Positions 26,721 to 37,100 are shown, counted from the first letter of the stretch. The stretch is DNA of 64,000 bases from Rhodovulum marinum (GCF_004343075.1 NZ_SLXP01000011.1:1-64000); one strand, 5' to 3'. Numbers and translations are program-made. Notes: a model not told the origin generated them from the letters alone.

Positions 26721-27541
26721 TCTAAGGATTTTTGATTGGATATGGCGAGAAAGGGGCCAGATGCATATGGCAAGAGTATGGCCAGAATCGATCCATATTG
26801 GCTCCGTCGCGAGTGTTATGCCCGTGAAGGTTATGCTTTCGTGAAGACACTGAGGCAGTCATGCTTAAGCTCGGCAGATAACTGCCCGCAGCGGCTCTGA
26901 TGGATTGATTGTTGAACCACCAGTGGTGGGGTCAGAGGCGTGTTGCACAGAAGTACTTCCTGTTGACAGCAGGGAAAGCATTCGTGCCACCCGCGCGGCC
27001 ACTATTTTCCGGTAAAGTTACGGCATCATGGTGCGAGACCTGTTGAGACAAGGTGAATTCACATACGTGCTGCCACCCAAGGCAGACACCACCCCAAGGC
27101 ACTCTTTCCAAACAGCCGACTAGCAAGCTAAGCGGAGGAGCCGGAGCGACAACCGAATTCTGGGAATCGTTGGGGCCACGAGCAGGCTTTCGCCACTTAT
27201 GGGGTTCCGGGTGGCTGTCTCTCGCCTGCCCGACAATTGGATGTCTTGCCCTGGGCTGTTGGCTTCACTTAAGATTCCAGGCTTCGAATACAGAGCGTGA
27301 TGGACCGCCGGCTTTGGCCGGCCGCGTGCAAGGTCTGCCAGCGACGGCCTTGCGGATGCCGAGAACGGTTCTCTTGAGCGCGCTGCCAACTCGTGGCACA
27401 GTAAACATGTTTGCTAAGAGAACGAGGCATGTTAACTTCTCATTGAACTATCGCGTTGGCGGCCGAGGAGAATCATGGCGGCGGCAGTGGTGGTGTATAT
27501 ATGTCTCAGGTGTGGACATCATTTTAGACGGGGGTAATCAG
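26721..27541. other. Long low-coding intergenic region
   Basis: 821 bp without a convincing gene. It contains an odd dyad CCACCA-G-TGGTGG near 26920-26932. Just after it is a sequence like the end of IS5-group elements ('GTGTTGCACAGAAGT', near 26940). Short open frames here show neither codon bias nor known motifs. The 3' end holds the promoter of the VPLPA-CTERM gene. I treat the region as regulatory DNA plus possible insertion-sequence debris. Confidence 0.4.
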
Positions 27542-28261
27542 ATGGATATGAAGATTTTGGCAGCGGCAGCATCGGGCGCGCTGCTCTTGGGTGTGGGACA
27601 GGCCGCGGCCGCAACGATCGTTATCGATTCGTTTGTGACCGATCAGCAGGTGGGCGATGCGGACGCTTTGCCGAGCTTGGCGCAAGGGTCTGAATTGGCG
27701 GCGGCCGATGCGGTCGGCGGTTGGCGCGATATGTATGTCGTCTCGAGTGGCACCGCGATCAGCGCGACGGGGCTCGTGGCGGGCATTCCCGATGGTGTCC
27801 TGGCGTTCAACAATGCTGACAATGTTACCGGGCAAGCCTGGGTCACCTATGACGGGAATGACGGCGATGCGATCGCAGTGGATAACCTCGGCCTGAATCT
27901 CGATCTCGGCGGCCAACCGGGCAGCGGCTTCCAGTTCCAGGTTCTGCGCCTGGATCAGGGTGCCCTTTCCGCAGAAATCAGGGTATGGGACCGGACAGGA
28001 GCGTTCACGTCGTTTGGCGGTCCGATCAGCCCGGGTGGCGACACGTTCGTGCCGTTTGCATTGTTCGATAATGCTGCTTTCGACTGGACACAGGTCGGTG
28101 CGATTCAGTTCTACGCGGAGACCACAGGGGCGATCAGCGTTGATGCGGCGATCGGTCCGATCACCGTCGAGACGGTGCCGCTGCCGGCCTCGGCGCTCCT
28201 GCTGCTGGGTGGCCTTGGCGGCCTGTCGGCCGTTGGCATGCGCCGCCGCAAGCGTAGCTGA
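27542..28261 (+). CDS. VPLPA-CTERM sorting-domain protein (secreted, hypothetical)
   Basis: 239 residues from ATG 27542 (a second ATG is at 27548), preceded by 'GGGGGTAA'. A signal peptide ('MKILAAAASGALLLGVG' ... 'AAA') leads to an acidic beta-rich domain ('VTYDGNDGDAIAVDNLGLN', 'VLRLDQGALSAEIRVW'). The C-terminus is a textbook sorting signal: 'VPLPASALLLLGGLGGLS' followed by 'RRRKRS'. It resembles the 11.2-kb protein only in the signal regions. Long in-frame sequence upstream to 27053 has no family or secretion logic and is excluded. A strong terminator follows at 28324-28350. The processing exosortase (XrtD) is not in the window. Confidence 0.85.
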   Translation: MDMKILAAAASGALLLGVGQAAAATIVIDSFVTDQQVGDADALPSLAQGSELAAADAVGGWRDMYVVSSGTAISATGLVAGIPDGVLAFNNADNVTGQAWVTYDGNDGDAIAVDNLGLNLDLGGQPGSGFQFQVLRLDQGALSAEIRVWDRTGAFTSFGGPISPGGDTFVPFALFDNAAFDWTQVGAIQFYAETTGAISVDAAIGPITVETVPLPASALLLLGGLGGLSAVGMRRRKRS

Positions 28262-28323
28262 GGACTCCGGCAAGGGGCGGGGAACCGACTTCGCCGCCCT
28301 TCCGGACATGGTCTGAAAGATTG

Positions 28324-28350
28324 AAAACACGCGCTTCGGCGCGTGTTTTT
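28324..28350 (+). terminator. Intrinsic terminator after the VPLPA-CTERM gene
   Basis: A perfect 11-bp stem AAAACACGCGC / GCGCGTGTTTT with a TTCG tetraloop ends in a T-run (28346-28350). A strong rho-independent terminator 62 bp after the stop codon. Confidence 0.9.
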
Positions 28351-28415
28351 CATTGCGTGCCGGTCCGGGACCGCCTGCAATATACCGCGCAGGGCCGCCG
28401 GGCAGCCATCCAGGC

Positions 28416-29435
28416 TTACAGCCCCGCGGCGCGGGTCAGGTTGACGCGAAAACGGTCGCGGCGGCGCTGGTAGCGGCGGGTCATCTCGGCGGAGGCGTGG
28501 CCGAGGTGTTTCTGGACGTGGCGTTCGTCGATCTCGGCGCTGCTGGCGAGGCCCGCGCGTAGCGAGTGGCCGGAATAGAGCGCGAGGCGCTCGGCTTCGG
28601 GCAGGTCCGGGCGCAGGCCGGCGGCGAGGACGCAGCGCTTGACGAGCCGCGCGACATGGCGGTCGTTCAGGCGGGCCCCGAGCGCGCGGGTCCCGTCGCG
28701 CGAGACCCGCACGAAGACCGGGCCGAAGTCGATCCGGGCAAAGTGCAGCCATTGTTCCAGCGCGTGCACCGGGCAGGTCCGGTCGGAGGTGCCGCGGCCC
28801 ACCTCGACCTCGCGCCAGCCGGTCTTGGCGTTCAGCGTCAACAGCGCGCCGCCCTCCAGGAATTCGATCCAGCCGCGCTGGTCGGGCGTGTCGTCACGCC
28901 CCGTATCGAGCCCCACGATTTCCGAACGCCGCAGCCCGCCGGCATAGCCCAGCAGCAGCATCGCCCGGTCGCGCAAGCCCCGCAGGTCATGGGGCAGGGT
29001 GGCGGCCATCGCAAGGATATCCTCGGCCTGAACCGCCTCTTTCTGGCGCGGCGGACGGGCATGTCTGCGCCGGATCCCGGCCAGCACGCCGGCGACATGG
29101 CGGTCGTCGCGGTCGAGGCGAAAGCCGCGCTGGCGAAAATTCCAGGCCAATCCGGAAAGCCGACGCTCGATACTGGCGACCGAGAGGGCAGGGGCCTTGC
29201 TCGCGGGCGCGGCCAGATCAGCGATGTAAAGCGCGATCAGTTCCGGCGAGGGGGGCAGGGGCTCTGCCCCGCGCCTCCGGCACCAGCGCGCGAACTGGGC
29301 CCAGTCCGTGGCATAGGCCCGCTGCGTGGTCTCCGCGGCGGCGGCCTGCGCGTAATCCCGCGCGGTCTCGACGAGCCGGTCGAGTGTGCCGGAGCCGGCA
29401 ACGTGGTCGGGCAGGGCGATGTCATCTTCGGGCAT
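28416..29435 (-). CDS. Tyrosine recombinase/integrase
   Basis: A 339-residue tyrosine recombinase. The N-terminal SAM-like domain includes 'TTQRAYATDWAQFARWCRRR'. The catalytic domain shows Arg in 'GYAGGLRRSEIVGLD', Lys in 'LTLNAKTGW', His-x-x-Arg in 'YSGHSLRAGLAS', a second His in 'VQKHLGHASAEM' and the nucleophile Tyr in 'RRYQRRRDRF', so the catalytic set appears complete. Such enzymes on roseobacter plasmids may resolve multimers or integrate elements; no att site was identified. It is divergent from the toxin-antitoxin pair, sharing a short promoter region. Confidence 0.92.
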   Translation of the reverse strand: MPEDDIALPDHVAGSGTLDRLVETARDYAQAAAAETTQRAYATDWAQFARWCRRRGAEPLPPSPELIALYIADLAAPASKAPALSVASIERRLSGLAWNFRQRGFRLDRDDRHVAGVLAGIRRRHARPPRQKEAVQAEDILAMAATLPHDLRGLRDRAMLLLGYAGGLRRSEIVGLDTGRDDTPDQRGWIEFLEGGALLTLNAKTGWREVEVGRGTSDRTCPVHALEQWLHFARIDFGPVFVRVSRDGTRALGARLNDRHVARLVKRCVLAAGLRPDLPEAERLALYSGHSLRAGLASSAEIDERHVQKHLGHASAEMTRRYQRRRDRFRVNLTRAAGL

Positions 29436-29450
29436 GGCCGGCGCCTTCTC

Positions 29451-29477
29451 TTGACTTAGCTAAGTTAGCCATATAAG
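29451..29477 (+). promoter_or_regulatory. Promoter and operator of the toxin-antitoxin operon
   Basis: A -35-like TTGACT (29451-29456) and -10-like TATAAG (29472-29477) lie just before the antitoxin start, with a short 15-bp spacer. The perfect palindrome ACTTAGCTAAGT (29454-29465) overlaps the -35 box, a good place for autorepression by the antitoxin-toxin complex. Confidence 0.6.
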
Positions 29478-29485
29478 AATATTCT

Positions 29486-29713
29486 ATGCAGTTCTCCGTC
29501 CATACCGCCAAGACACAGCTTTCCAAACTCATCGACGCGGCGCTGCGCGGCGAGGAGGTGGTGATCGCCAAGGGATCGCAGCCGGTCGTGCGCCTGGTGC
29601 CCGTGCCGCAGAGGCGCAATCTGATCGGTGCATTGGAAGGCAAGGTGACCGTGCCGGAGGATCTGTTCGAGCCGATGTCCGAGGACGAACTCAGGCTCTG
29701 GGAGGGCAACTGA
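29486..29713 (+). CDS. Type II antitoxin, Phd/YefM (VapB-like) family
   Basis: 75 residues. The N-terminus 'MQFSVHTAKTQLSKLIDAAL' with 'GEEVVIAKGSQPVVRLVP' is the Phd/YefM DNA-binding fold, and the acidic C-terminal tail ('EPMSEDELRLWEG') would wrap the toxin. It is followed after 3 bp by the PIN toxin and preceded by a palindromic operator. Confidence 0.9.
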   Translation: MQFSVHTAKTQLSKLIDAALRGEEVVIAKGSQPVVRLVPVPQRRNLIGALEGKVTVPEDLFEPMSEDELRLWEGN

Positions 29714-29716
29714 TCC

Positions 29717-30109
29717 TTGGACGTGCTTCTCGACACGCATGCATGGACCTGGATGCTCACGAACGATCCGAAACTGACCCGCGCGGCGCTTGAGGCTGCA
29801 GAGGCGGCCGATGCGGTTCGTCTCAGCCCGATCAGTTTCTTCGAGATCAGCCAGAAGGTCCGGATGGGAAAGTGGCCGGAGATGGCGGCCTTTCTGGACC
29901 AGCTCCCGGATCTTGCGGCGGGGCAGGGCATCCTTTCGGCCCCGCTTGTCCCGGAGGTGGCGGTCCTCGCCGGGTCCATGGTCTGGCCCCACCGCGATCC
30001 GTTCGACCGGATCATCGCGGCCACGGCGGTTCTGTCCGGTGCGGTCCTTCTGTCGGCGGACGCGATGTTCGACACGCTCGAAAACGGTGGTCTGCAGCGC
30101 GTCTGGTAG
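29717..30109 (+). CDS. Type II toxin, PIN-domain ribonuclease (VapC-like)
   Basis: A 130-residue PIN protein that opens with 'LLDTHAWTWML' (first catalytic Asp) and has Glu in 'ISFFEISQKV'. Asp occurs in 'PHRDPFDRIIAATA' and again in 'LLSADAMFD'. These acidic residues bind metal for RNA cleavage. The frame starts with TTG 29717, 3 bp after the antitoxin stop; GTG 29723 is an alternative. With the antitoxin it forms an addiction module that would help keep the replicon. Confidence 0.9.
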   Translation: MDVLLDTHAWTWMLTNDPKLTRAALEAAEAADAVRLSPISFFEISQKVRMGKWPEMAAFLDQLPDLAAGQGILSAPLVPEVAVLAGSMVWPHRDPFDRIIAATAVLSGAVLLSADAMFDTLENGGLQRVW

Positions 30110-30247
30110 CGGGGTTCCCATGCTCTGCCGCCGTTTCCTGACATGTCCGATAAACCAATATTACCGGACATATAAGTACCGAGCAAGGTGCGGCGGTTTT
30201 ACTGTTTCGAAGTGGCAGAAAGCGCCGTCACGGGGTAGGCTCGGGGC

Positions 30248-31162
30248 ATGCAGCACGCCCGTCCGACACCCGCCCGCGACCCCGAAAGCCTGCCCCGGAT
30301 GCCCGCCTGGGTCACCCGGGGCGGCGGCCAATCCGCTGAAGATGTGGCCTTCCGGTCGGGCGCGGCGCTGGCCACGCTGGATCTTGTGGCCGGGTCCGCC
30401 GAGATTCCCCTGGGCCTGTTGCGCGACCGGCTGGCGCTCGCTGCGGCAGAGGCCTGCGTCGCGCGCGCCGGCCGTCCGGAACGGGCGCGCGACCTGCGCG
30501 ATGCGGTGCATCTTCTGCGCCCCGGCGGGGCTCCGGGTCCGGCCGGCGCGGTCTTCGCGCTGTGGCGCCGGGCGGTGCGGGTGCCGCTGTGCCCCGGGCT
30601 GGCGGGCCTGCGGCGTCTGGTGCCGGAGGCGGCCGGCGCGGCGATGTCCGCCGACGCGGCGGGGCAGGGGGCCGTGACAGGTGCGGCCGCGGTGCTCGCG
30701 GCGGTGCTGCCCGCTCGGCCGCAGGAAGAGGACGCGGCGCTGATCTTGGCCGATGCTACGCTGGCGCACGCGCTCGGCTGGCCGCACATGCTGCCGCTGC
30801 TGGCCACCGGGCTGAAACGCCGCGACCTGGCGCTGACCGGGGCCGATCTGCACCGTGCCTGCCACCGCGCCGCACTGTCCGGGGCGGTGGTGGCGCACCG
30901 GACGGCGCTGGATCTGGCCCGCCGCGCCGCGCATCTGCGCGCGGTCGCGCCCCGGCTGCGCGCGAAGGGCGCGGCGGCGGCGGTGGCGCTGTTTCTCGCC
31001 GAGGATGCACTGGCGCCCGGGCTGGCGCTGTCGCCCGTGGTCCGGGGCAGCAGGGTTTCGATGAGCGATCGCGCCGCGCGCCGGCTGTGCGACCGGCTGG
31101 TCGCGCTCGGCGCGCTGCGCGAGCTGACCGGCCGGCCCGAGTTCCGGCTCTACGGGCTGTGA
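30248..31162 (+). CDS. DUF1403 family protein
   Basis: A 304-residue Ala/Arg-rich protein matching the DUF1403 pattern ('FRSGAALATLDLVAG', 'RLALAAAEACVARAGRPERA', 'DAVHLLRPGGAPGPAGAVF', 'LGWPHMLPLLATGLKRRDL'). The family is of unknown function and is found on alphaproteobacterial plasmids next to scpB homologues, exactly as here (2-bp gap). The C-terminal 60 residues resemble a winged helix ('ARRLCDRLVALGALRELTGR'), so DNA binding is possible. Its constant linkage suggests a role in plasmid segregation or condensation. Confidence 0.8.
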   Translation: MQHARPTPARDPESLPRMPAWVTRGGGQSAEDVAFRSGAALATLDLVAGSAEIPLGLLRDRLALAAAEACVARAGRPERARDLRDAVHLLRPGGAPGPAGAVFALWRRAVRVPLCPGLAGLRRLVPEAAGAAMSADAAGQGAVTGAAAVLAAVLPARPQEEDAALILADATLAHALGWPHMLPLLATGLKRRDLALTGADLHRACHRAALSGAVVAHRTALDLARRAAHLRAVAPRLRAKGAAAAVALFLAEDALAPGLALSPVVRGSRVSMSDRAARRLCDRLVALGALRELTGRPEFRLYGL

Positions 31163-31164
31163 GA

Positions 31165-31779
31165 ATGGCCGGGCGGCGGATACCGACAGGCGCTGCGGCG
31201 GGGACGCTCGACCGCGAGCTGGCCGACCTGCCCCCGGAGCGGCGCTGGCGCGAATGGATACGGCGGATCGAGGCGGTGCTGTTCGCCTCGGCCAGCCCGG
31301 TAGCGCGCACGGATCTGGCGCGCGTGGTGGGACAGGGGGTGTCGGTCGATCTGCTGGTCGCGGACCTGGCCGCCGAGCTCGAGGGCCGCGCGGTCGAACT
31401 GGCCCGCATCGGCGATGGCTGGATGCTGCGCACCCGGCCCGCCTATGCCGCGGCGATCCGCGTCGCGGCGGATGTGGCGGGGCAGGGGCTGGATCTCTCC
31501 GAGACCGAGCTCGCCGTCCTCGCCGCCATCGCGTATCACCAGCCGATTACCCGCGACGGGCTGCGGCAGATCTTCGGCAGCGAGATCGGCCGCGAGCTGA
31601 TCGGCCGGCTCGCCGCGCGCGAGCTGATCGCCCCTGGCCCCCGCGCGCCCCGCCGCGGCGCGCCCTACAGCTTTGTCACCACCGATACCTTCCTCACCGT
31701 CTTCGGCCTGGAAACCTTGCGCGACTTGCCCGACCCGGAGCAGATGCAGGATTCGGGTCTGTACGGCGGAGGGGGCTGA
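31165..31779 (+). CDS. scpB: ScpB-like protein (SMC-Scp complex subunit)
   Basis: 204 residues from ATG 31165. ScpB features are 'WIRRIEAVLFASASPVARTD', 'ARIGDGWMLRTRPAYAAAIR' and 'LAAIAYHQPITRDGLRQIFG', which correspond to two winged-helix domains. ScpB bridges SMC and ScpA in chromosome condensation. A second, replicon-borne copy next to DUF1403 implies a role in organising or segregating this replicon, but no ScpA or SMC gene is in the window. Confidence 0.85.
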   Translation: MAGRRIPTGAAAGTLDRELADLPPERRWREWIRRIEAVLFASASPVARTDLARVVGQGVSVDLLVADLAAELEGRAVELARIGDGWMLRTRPAYAAAIRVAADVAGQGLDLSETELAVLAAIAYHQPITRDGLRQIFGSEIGRELIGRLAARELIAPGPRAPRRGAPYSFVTTDTFLTVFGLETLRDLPDPEQMQDSGLYGGGG

Positions 31780-32195
31780 GGCGATTTTCCAACCGACCCA
31801 GCGTGGCCGACCGGCCGATACGAGGGGCAGGCGCTGCCGTCCGGTTCGGATACGCTGGATTGACGCGTGTGCGTTCCGCCCGCCGGTTGAGATGGGTGGA
31901 ACGCTCTGTGTCACACATTCATGCAACGACGGCACAGCTATCCGGCACTCTGGGACGGCCCGCCTTTCGCCAGAGCCGTCGGCGGGCGGAGCCTGTATGT
32001 TCTGGACTCTGCGATTGCCAAATCGCGCCCTGTATCGCCTTTCCTGTAACGCTTGACCTTCCCCTCCGAACCGGACCAGATCGGCAGGCGTGGGGGCGCG
32101 ATGTCGGGGCGGGGCGATCTCCACGTGTCGCCACTGGTGCCGATCTGTTAAAACCTTCGGCCAAAGCGCCCGGAGTATAGAAGAGACCTGTTTCC
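31780..32195. other. Intergenic region upstream of manC
   Basis: 416 bp with no recognisable gene or strong hairpin. It should contain the manC promoter; no confident -35/-10 pair was found. Confidence 0.45.
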
Positions 32196-33608
32196 ATGAT
32201 CCATCCCGTCATTCTTTGCGGCGGCTCGGGCACCAGGCTCTGGCCTGTCTCGCGCAAGGCATATCCCAAGCAATTCGCCCCCCTGGTCGGCACCGAAAGC
32301 CTCTACCAGCAGACCCTGCGTCGTTTCGCCGGGCCCGATTTCGCGGCCCCCCTGATCATGACCGGGGACGAGTTCCGCTTCATGGCCGCCGAACAGGCCG
32401 CCGCGCTTGGGCTGTCGGATGCCCGCGTGGTGATCGAACCCGTGGCGCGCGACACCGCGCCGGCGATCCTGACCGCGGCGCTGCTTTTGGCCGACGACCC
32501 GGAGGCACGGATGCTGGTGGCCCCCTCGGACCACGTGATCGGCGATCTGCCCGCCTTCCTGGCGGCGGTGGCCACCGGCGCGGGCGCGGCGACCGGTGGC
32601 AGGCTGGTGACTTTCGGGGTGACGCCGGACCGGCCCGAGACGGGATATGGCTACCTGGAACTCGCCTCAGAGCCCGTTCCGGGCGAAACAGTGTCTTTGA
32701 AGAGCTTCCGCGAGAAGCCCGACCAGGCCACCGCCGAGGCCTTCCTGGCGGCCGGCACCTACTTGTGGAACGCTGGCATCTTCCTGTTCCGGGTGACCGA
32801 TGTCATCGCCGCATTCGAGGCGCATGCGCCGGGGCTGATCGCCCCCTGCCGCGCGGCGATCGAAAAGGGACGCGAGGATATCGGCTTCCTGCGGCTCGAC
32901 GAGGACGGCTATGCGGGCGCGCAGGCAATCTCGTTCGACTACGCGATCATGGAAAAGGCGCCCCATGTCGCCGCGGTACCGTTGGCGGGGGGCTGGTCCG
33001 ATCTCGGGTCCTGGGATGCGATCTGGCAGACCCGCGCGCCCGATGCCAACGGGGTCGCGACCGACGGGCCGGTGACCGCGATCGAGTGTTCCGACAGCTA
33101 CCTGCGCTCGGAAGAGGGCAACATGCAGCTGGTGGGGCTTGGGCTGAACGGCATCGTCGCGGTGGCGATGCGCGACGCGGTGCTGGTGGCCGACAAGTCC
33201 CGCGCCCAGGACGTCAAGGCGGTGGTCAGCGCGCTGCGCGCGGCGAAGGTCGCCCAGGCCGACGACTATCCCCGCTTCCACCGGCCCTGGGGCTGGTACG
33301 AGACGCTGTGCCTGGGCGGGCGCTTCCAGGTCAAGCGGATCATGGTGAAACCGGGCGGCGTGCTGTCGCTTCAAAGCCACATGCACCGGTCGGAACACTG
33401 GATCGTGGTCGAGGGCACCGCCGAGGTGACGATCGGCGAGGAGGTGCGCCTGGTGACCGAGAACCAGGGCGTCTACATTCCGCTGGGCACCGTGCACCGG
33501 ATGGCCAATCGCGGCCGGCTGCCGATGTACCTGATCGAGGTGCAGACCGGCAGCTATCTCGGCGAGGACGACATCACCCGCTACGAGGACATCTACGACC
33601 GGTCCTGA
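32196..33608 (+). CDS. manC: Mannose-1-phosphate guanylyltransferase / mannose-6-phosphate isomerase
   Basis: A 470-residue type II bifunctional enzyme. The GMP domain starts with 'ILCGGSGTRLWPVSRKAYPK' and contains 'RDTAPAILTAALLL', 'FREKPDQATAEAFL' and 'WNAGIFLFR'. The C-terminal cupin isomerase domain has 'RPWGWYETLCLG', 'MVKPGGVLSLQSHMHRSEHW' (metal-binding histidines) and 'YIPLGTVHRMANRG'. It supplies GDP-mannose for exopolysaccharide. It stands alone, 589 bp before the giant modular protein gene. Confidence 0.95.
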   Translation: MIHPVILCGGSGTRLWPVSRKAYPKQFAPLVGTESLYQQTLRRFAGPDFAAPLIMTGDEFRFMAAEQAAALGLSDARVVIEPVARDTAPAILTAALLLADDPEARMLVAPSDHVIGDLPAFLAAVATGAGAATGGRLVTFGVTPDRPETGYGYLELASEPVPGETVSLKSFREKPDQATAEAFLAAGTYLWNAGIFLFRVTDVIAAFEAHAPGLIAPCRAAIEKGREDIGFLRLDEDGYAGAQAISFDYAIMEKAPHVAAVPLAGGWSDLGSWDAIWQTRAPDANGVATDGPVTAIECSDSYLRSEEGNMQLVGLGLNGIVAVAMRDAVLVADKSRAQDVKAVVSALRAAKVAQADDYPRFHRPWGWYETLCLGGRFQVKRIMVKPGGVLSLQSHMHRSEHWIVVEGTAEVTIGEEVRLVTENQGVYIPLGTVHRMANRGRLPMYLIEVQTGSYLGEDDITRYEDIYDRS

Positions 33609-34196
33609 AACCGGCCAGACCCGGGACGGGAATCGGTTTCAATTTTGGATTGCATGCCTCGACGAGGCTGTCGCGCCAGTCTTGTACAAGGCGCATGAAA
33701 GGGCTTTCGCCCCCTGCCCCCGCAACCCGAAACGACACCGCGCCGGCTGGGACCAATATTCCCTCGGCATGCGCATTTATGCGCGCCGGGAAACAAACCC
33801 GATCCCCACCCGGACTCCCCTCAAAAATGTGGCGGAAATCCAGAAGAAACTTGTCACAAGGATGGCATTCCTGCTTATCATGTTCCCCGTGAGTGGTGAC
33901 GGGGGTGAGGAAGACCGGCCAGGCGCCGAGGGGAGTTTCGGGTTTTCGATTACAAGACCATTGGAAAGACTATTCGTCGAAGCAGGCGCATACGGGCCCT
34001 GCCTTAGTGATTAAGGAACGGCAGACCCGGCCATGTTTCGGCCACCATGGGCAAAGACCGCTCCCCTTTCCGTCCCCAAGGCATCAGGACCAGGCATCTT
34101 TCGTCCGACATGCGCGATTTGACTCGGGCCATCGTGGGTGGTGGCTCGGCACGGACCGGTAACGGCGCCCTTTAGAGGCCCAGAGGGGACAGAGAG
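33609..34196. other. Intergenic region upstream of the giant surface protein
   Basis: 588 bp without a convincing gene. The 3' end has 'GGGGACAGAGAG' as the ribosome site of the next gene. The length suggests a long untranslated leader or a regulated promoter, but no specific motif can be named. Confidence 0.45.
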
Positions 34197-37100
34197 ATGA
34201 CCTATTATTACAGCAGCTACACGACCTACGAATTCACCGCCTTCAGCGAGAGCAGCCTTCTCGCGCAGGGGGAGCTGGGCACCAATGTCGGCTGCGGCGA
34301 CACCTTCACGATGCCGACCCATGCCGATACCTGCATCTCGGTCTGCGACAACGACCGCTACCTCTCGGGCGATGCCTGCTATAACGAGAAATCCGACGAC
34401 AGCTATGGCCAGCAGGCCACGATCACGACGGACGGCGCCCATGTGGGCAATGGCGGCCAGATTTACGCCGAAAGCTATTTCTGGGTCTGTGACCAGCACG
34501 GCAACTGGTACGTGATGATCGAGATCGAGCAGGAAGGCGCCTCGGGGGACTATTTCACCTTCCACTCGGGCTACGGCATGCCGCCGGCGGGCGCCCATCT
34601 GACCGTCCACAGCGAGTGCAACGTCTCGGGGAACTGGGTCGACTACAAATGCCTCGACGCCGGGCCGCAATGCGACCCGAACGACGCGCCGGTCTTTGAC
34701 AACGTTCCGGCGGACGGCGAGGTCTGCATCGACGAGAACACCACCGCCGTTCTCGACCTGGATGCAAGCGATGCCGATGGCGACAGCCTGACCTATGCGA
34801 TCGCCGGTGGCGCCGACGCCGCGCTGTTCGAAATCGACGCCCATACCGGCGAATTGCGTTTCAAGGCCGCCCCCGATTACGAGGCCCCGGCCGATGCCGG
34901 CGGCGACAATGTCTACGAGGTCGAGGTTAAGGTCTCGGACGGCCAGGGCGGCGAGCAGACCAAGCTGCTCAAGGTCTGCGTCAACGACGTGGACGAAGGC
35001 ACCCCGGGCGGCACCTGCACCGTGATCGAGGCCGAGGACATGCACCTGTCGGGCTATACGGTCGAGCATCGCTCGGATGCCTCGGACGGCGCCGGAATCA
35101 AGCTTTGCTCGTCCTATGGCTATGCCTCGACCACCTTCAAGGGCGATGCCGGCAGCTATGACCTCAAGATCAGCTACATGGACGAGAGCGACGGCGAGGG
35201 CTGGCTGAAGGTCTATGTCAACGGCTGCGAGGTGAAGCGCATCCAGCTGAACGCCAATGACGGCGGCGACGGGCTGGACGGCAGCTCGTCCTGGTCGGTG
35301 CTGACGCTGGAAGACCTGGACCTGAAATACGGCGACACGATCACGCTGAAGGGCGTGGGCGACTGCGCGGAATACGCCCGCATCGACAAGATCGAGATCT
35401 GCGAGCCGGCCTGCGCGCCCTGCGTCACGATCGAAGCCGAGGACATGTACGCCTACAACTACAAGACGGTGTGCGGCGCCGAGGCCTCGGGCGGCGAGCT
35501 GGTCAAGCTCAAGACCGACTGGTGCGGCGGCATCGAGGACGGCAAGCTGAAGACCACCTTCAAGGGCTGCGACGGCACCTATGACCTGAAGATCCTGGCC
35601 CAGGACGAGAATGACGGCCAGTCGACCATCGTGGTCAAGGTGAACGGCGTCGAGGTCGGCACCGTGTTCCTGGACCAGGACGATGACGGCGCGGGCGACG
35701 ACAATGGCGGGTTCTCGGAATTCACGCTGGAGAATATCGAGATCGGCTATGGCGACGAGATCGCGCTTTATGCGTTCAGCGATGGCGGCGAATATGTCCG
35801 CATCGACAAGATCGAGCTGTGCAAGGACGAAGAGCCCCAGCTGGGCGCGATCGGCGACACGGTCTGGTTCGACGCCGATGGCGACGGCATCCAGGACGCG
35901 AGCGAGGCCGGCGTGGCGAACGTCACCGTGACCCTGCTGGACGGGGACGGCAACGAGGTCGCCAGCCAGGCCACCGACGGCAACGGGAACTACCTGTTCG
36001 AGGGCCTGGCGGCGGGCGATTACCAGGTGGTGTTCGAACTGCCCGCGGGCGGGTTCGCCTTCACCACGCCGGACGCGGGCGGGGACGACGCGGCGGATTC
36101 CGATGCCGATGCGACCGGCGCGACCGGCACGATCACCCTGGCGGCGGGCGAGGAAAACCTCACCGTGGATGCCGGGATCGTGGAACTGCCCGGGTCGATC
36201 TCGGGCCGCTATTTCTGCGACACCAACGACAATGACGTGGATGACGGCAGCGTCGATCCGGGCGTCGAGGGCGTGGTCGTGGAATTGCTGGATGCCAGCG
36301 GCGTGCCAACCGGCATCACCACGACGACCGGCGCGAACGGCGAATACAGCTTTACCGGGCTGGAAGCGGGCACCTACGGCGTGCAGTTCACCGACCCCGA
36401 CGGCGTGCTGGCGGGCAAGCAGCTGGTCGCGCCGAACGTGGGCGATGACGACACGGTCGATTCCGACGCGATCGGCGACACCACGCTTTCGGTCATCGAG
36501 AACATCGTGGTCGAGGCCGGCCAGGAGAGTGCCGACAACGACGCCGGCGCGGAATACACCGCGAGCCTTGGCGGCCTGGTGTTCGAGGATCTCGATGCCG
36601 ACGGTATCCAGGATGCCGGCGAGACCGGGATCGAGGGCGTGACGGTCACCCTGACGGGCGGCGGCGCGGATGGCGTGATCGGCACCGCCGACGACACCAC
36701 CGCGACGGCCACGACCGATGCCGACGGCGAATACGCGTTCACCGGGCTGAACCCCGGCGAGGAATACCAGGTCAGCTTCGGCCGGCCCGACGGGGCCGAG
36801 GTCAGCCCCGCCGATGAAGGCACCGACGACACGGTCGACAGCGACGGTCTGGTCGCCCCGATCGTGACCCTGGCCCCCGGCGAGGTCGACGACACGATCG
36901 ACCAGGGCTTCTACGAACTCGCGGAACTGGGCGATTTCGTGTTCCTCGACGCGAACGACAACGGCATCCAGGACGAAGGCGAAGCCGGCGTCGAGAACGT
37001 CACCGTGAAGCTGTTCAAGGACGGCGTCGATACCAACCGGTCGACCACGACCGACGCCAACGGCGCCTACAGCTTCACCGGGCTTGTTCCCGGCACCTAT

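Noticed and set aside
26932-27126. Short minus-strand ORF in the 26.7-27.5 kb gap
   Set aside because: No recognisable motif, no ribosome site and no codon bias; treated as non-coding or IS debris.
32819-32830. Palindrome GGCGCATGCGCC in manC
   Set aside because: Shares only the GCATGC centre with the parS-like word and lacks the TTT/AAA arms; expected by chance in GC-rich DNA.
32090-33892. 600-codon plus-strand frame overlapping manC
   Set aside because: Out-of-frame reading of manC; Arg/Gly-rich with no family features.
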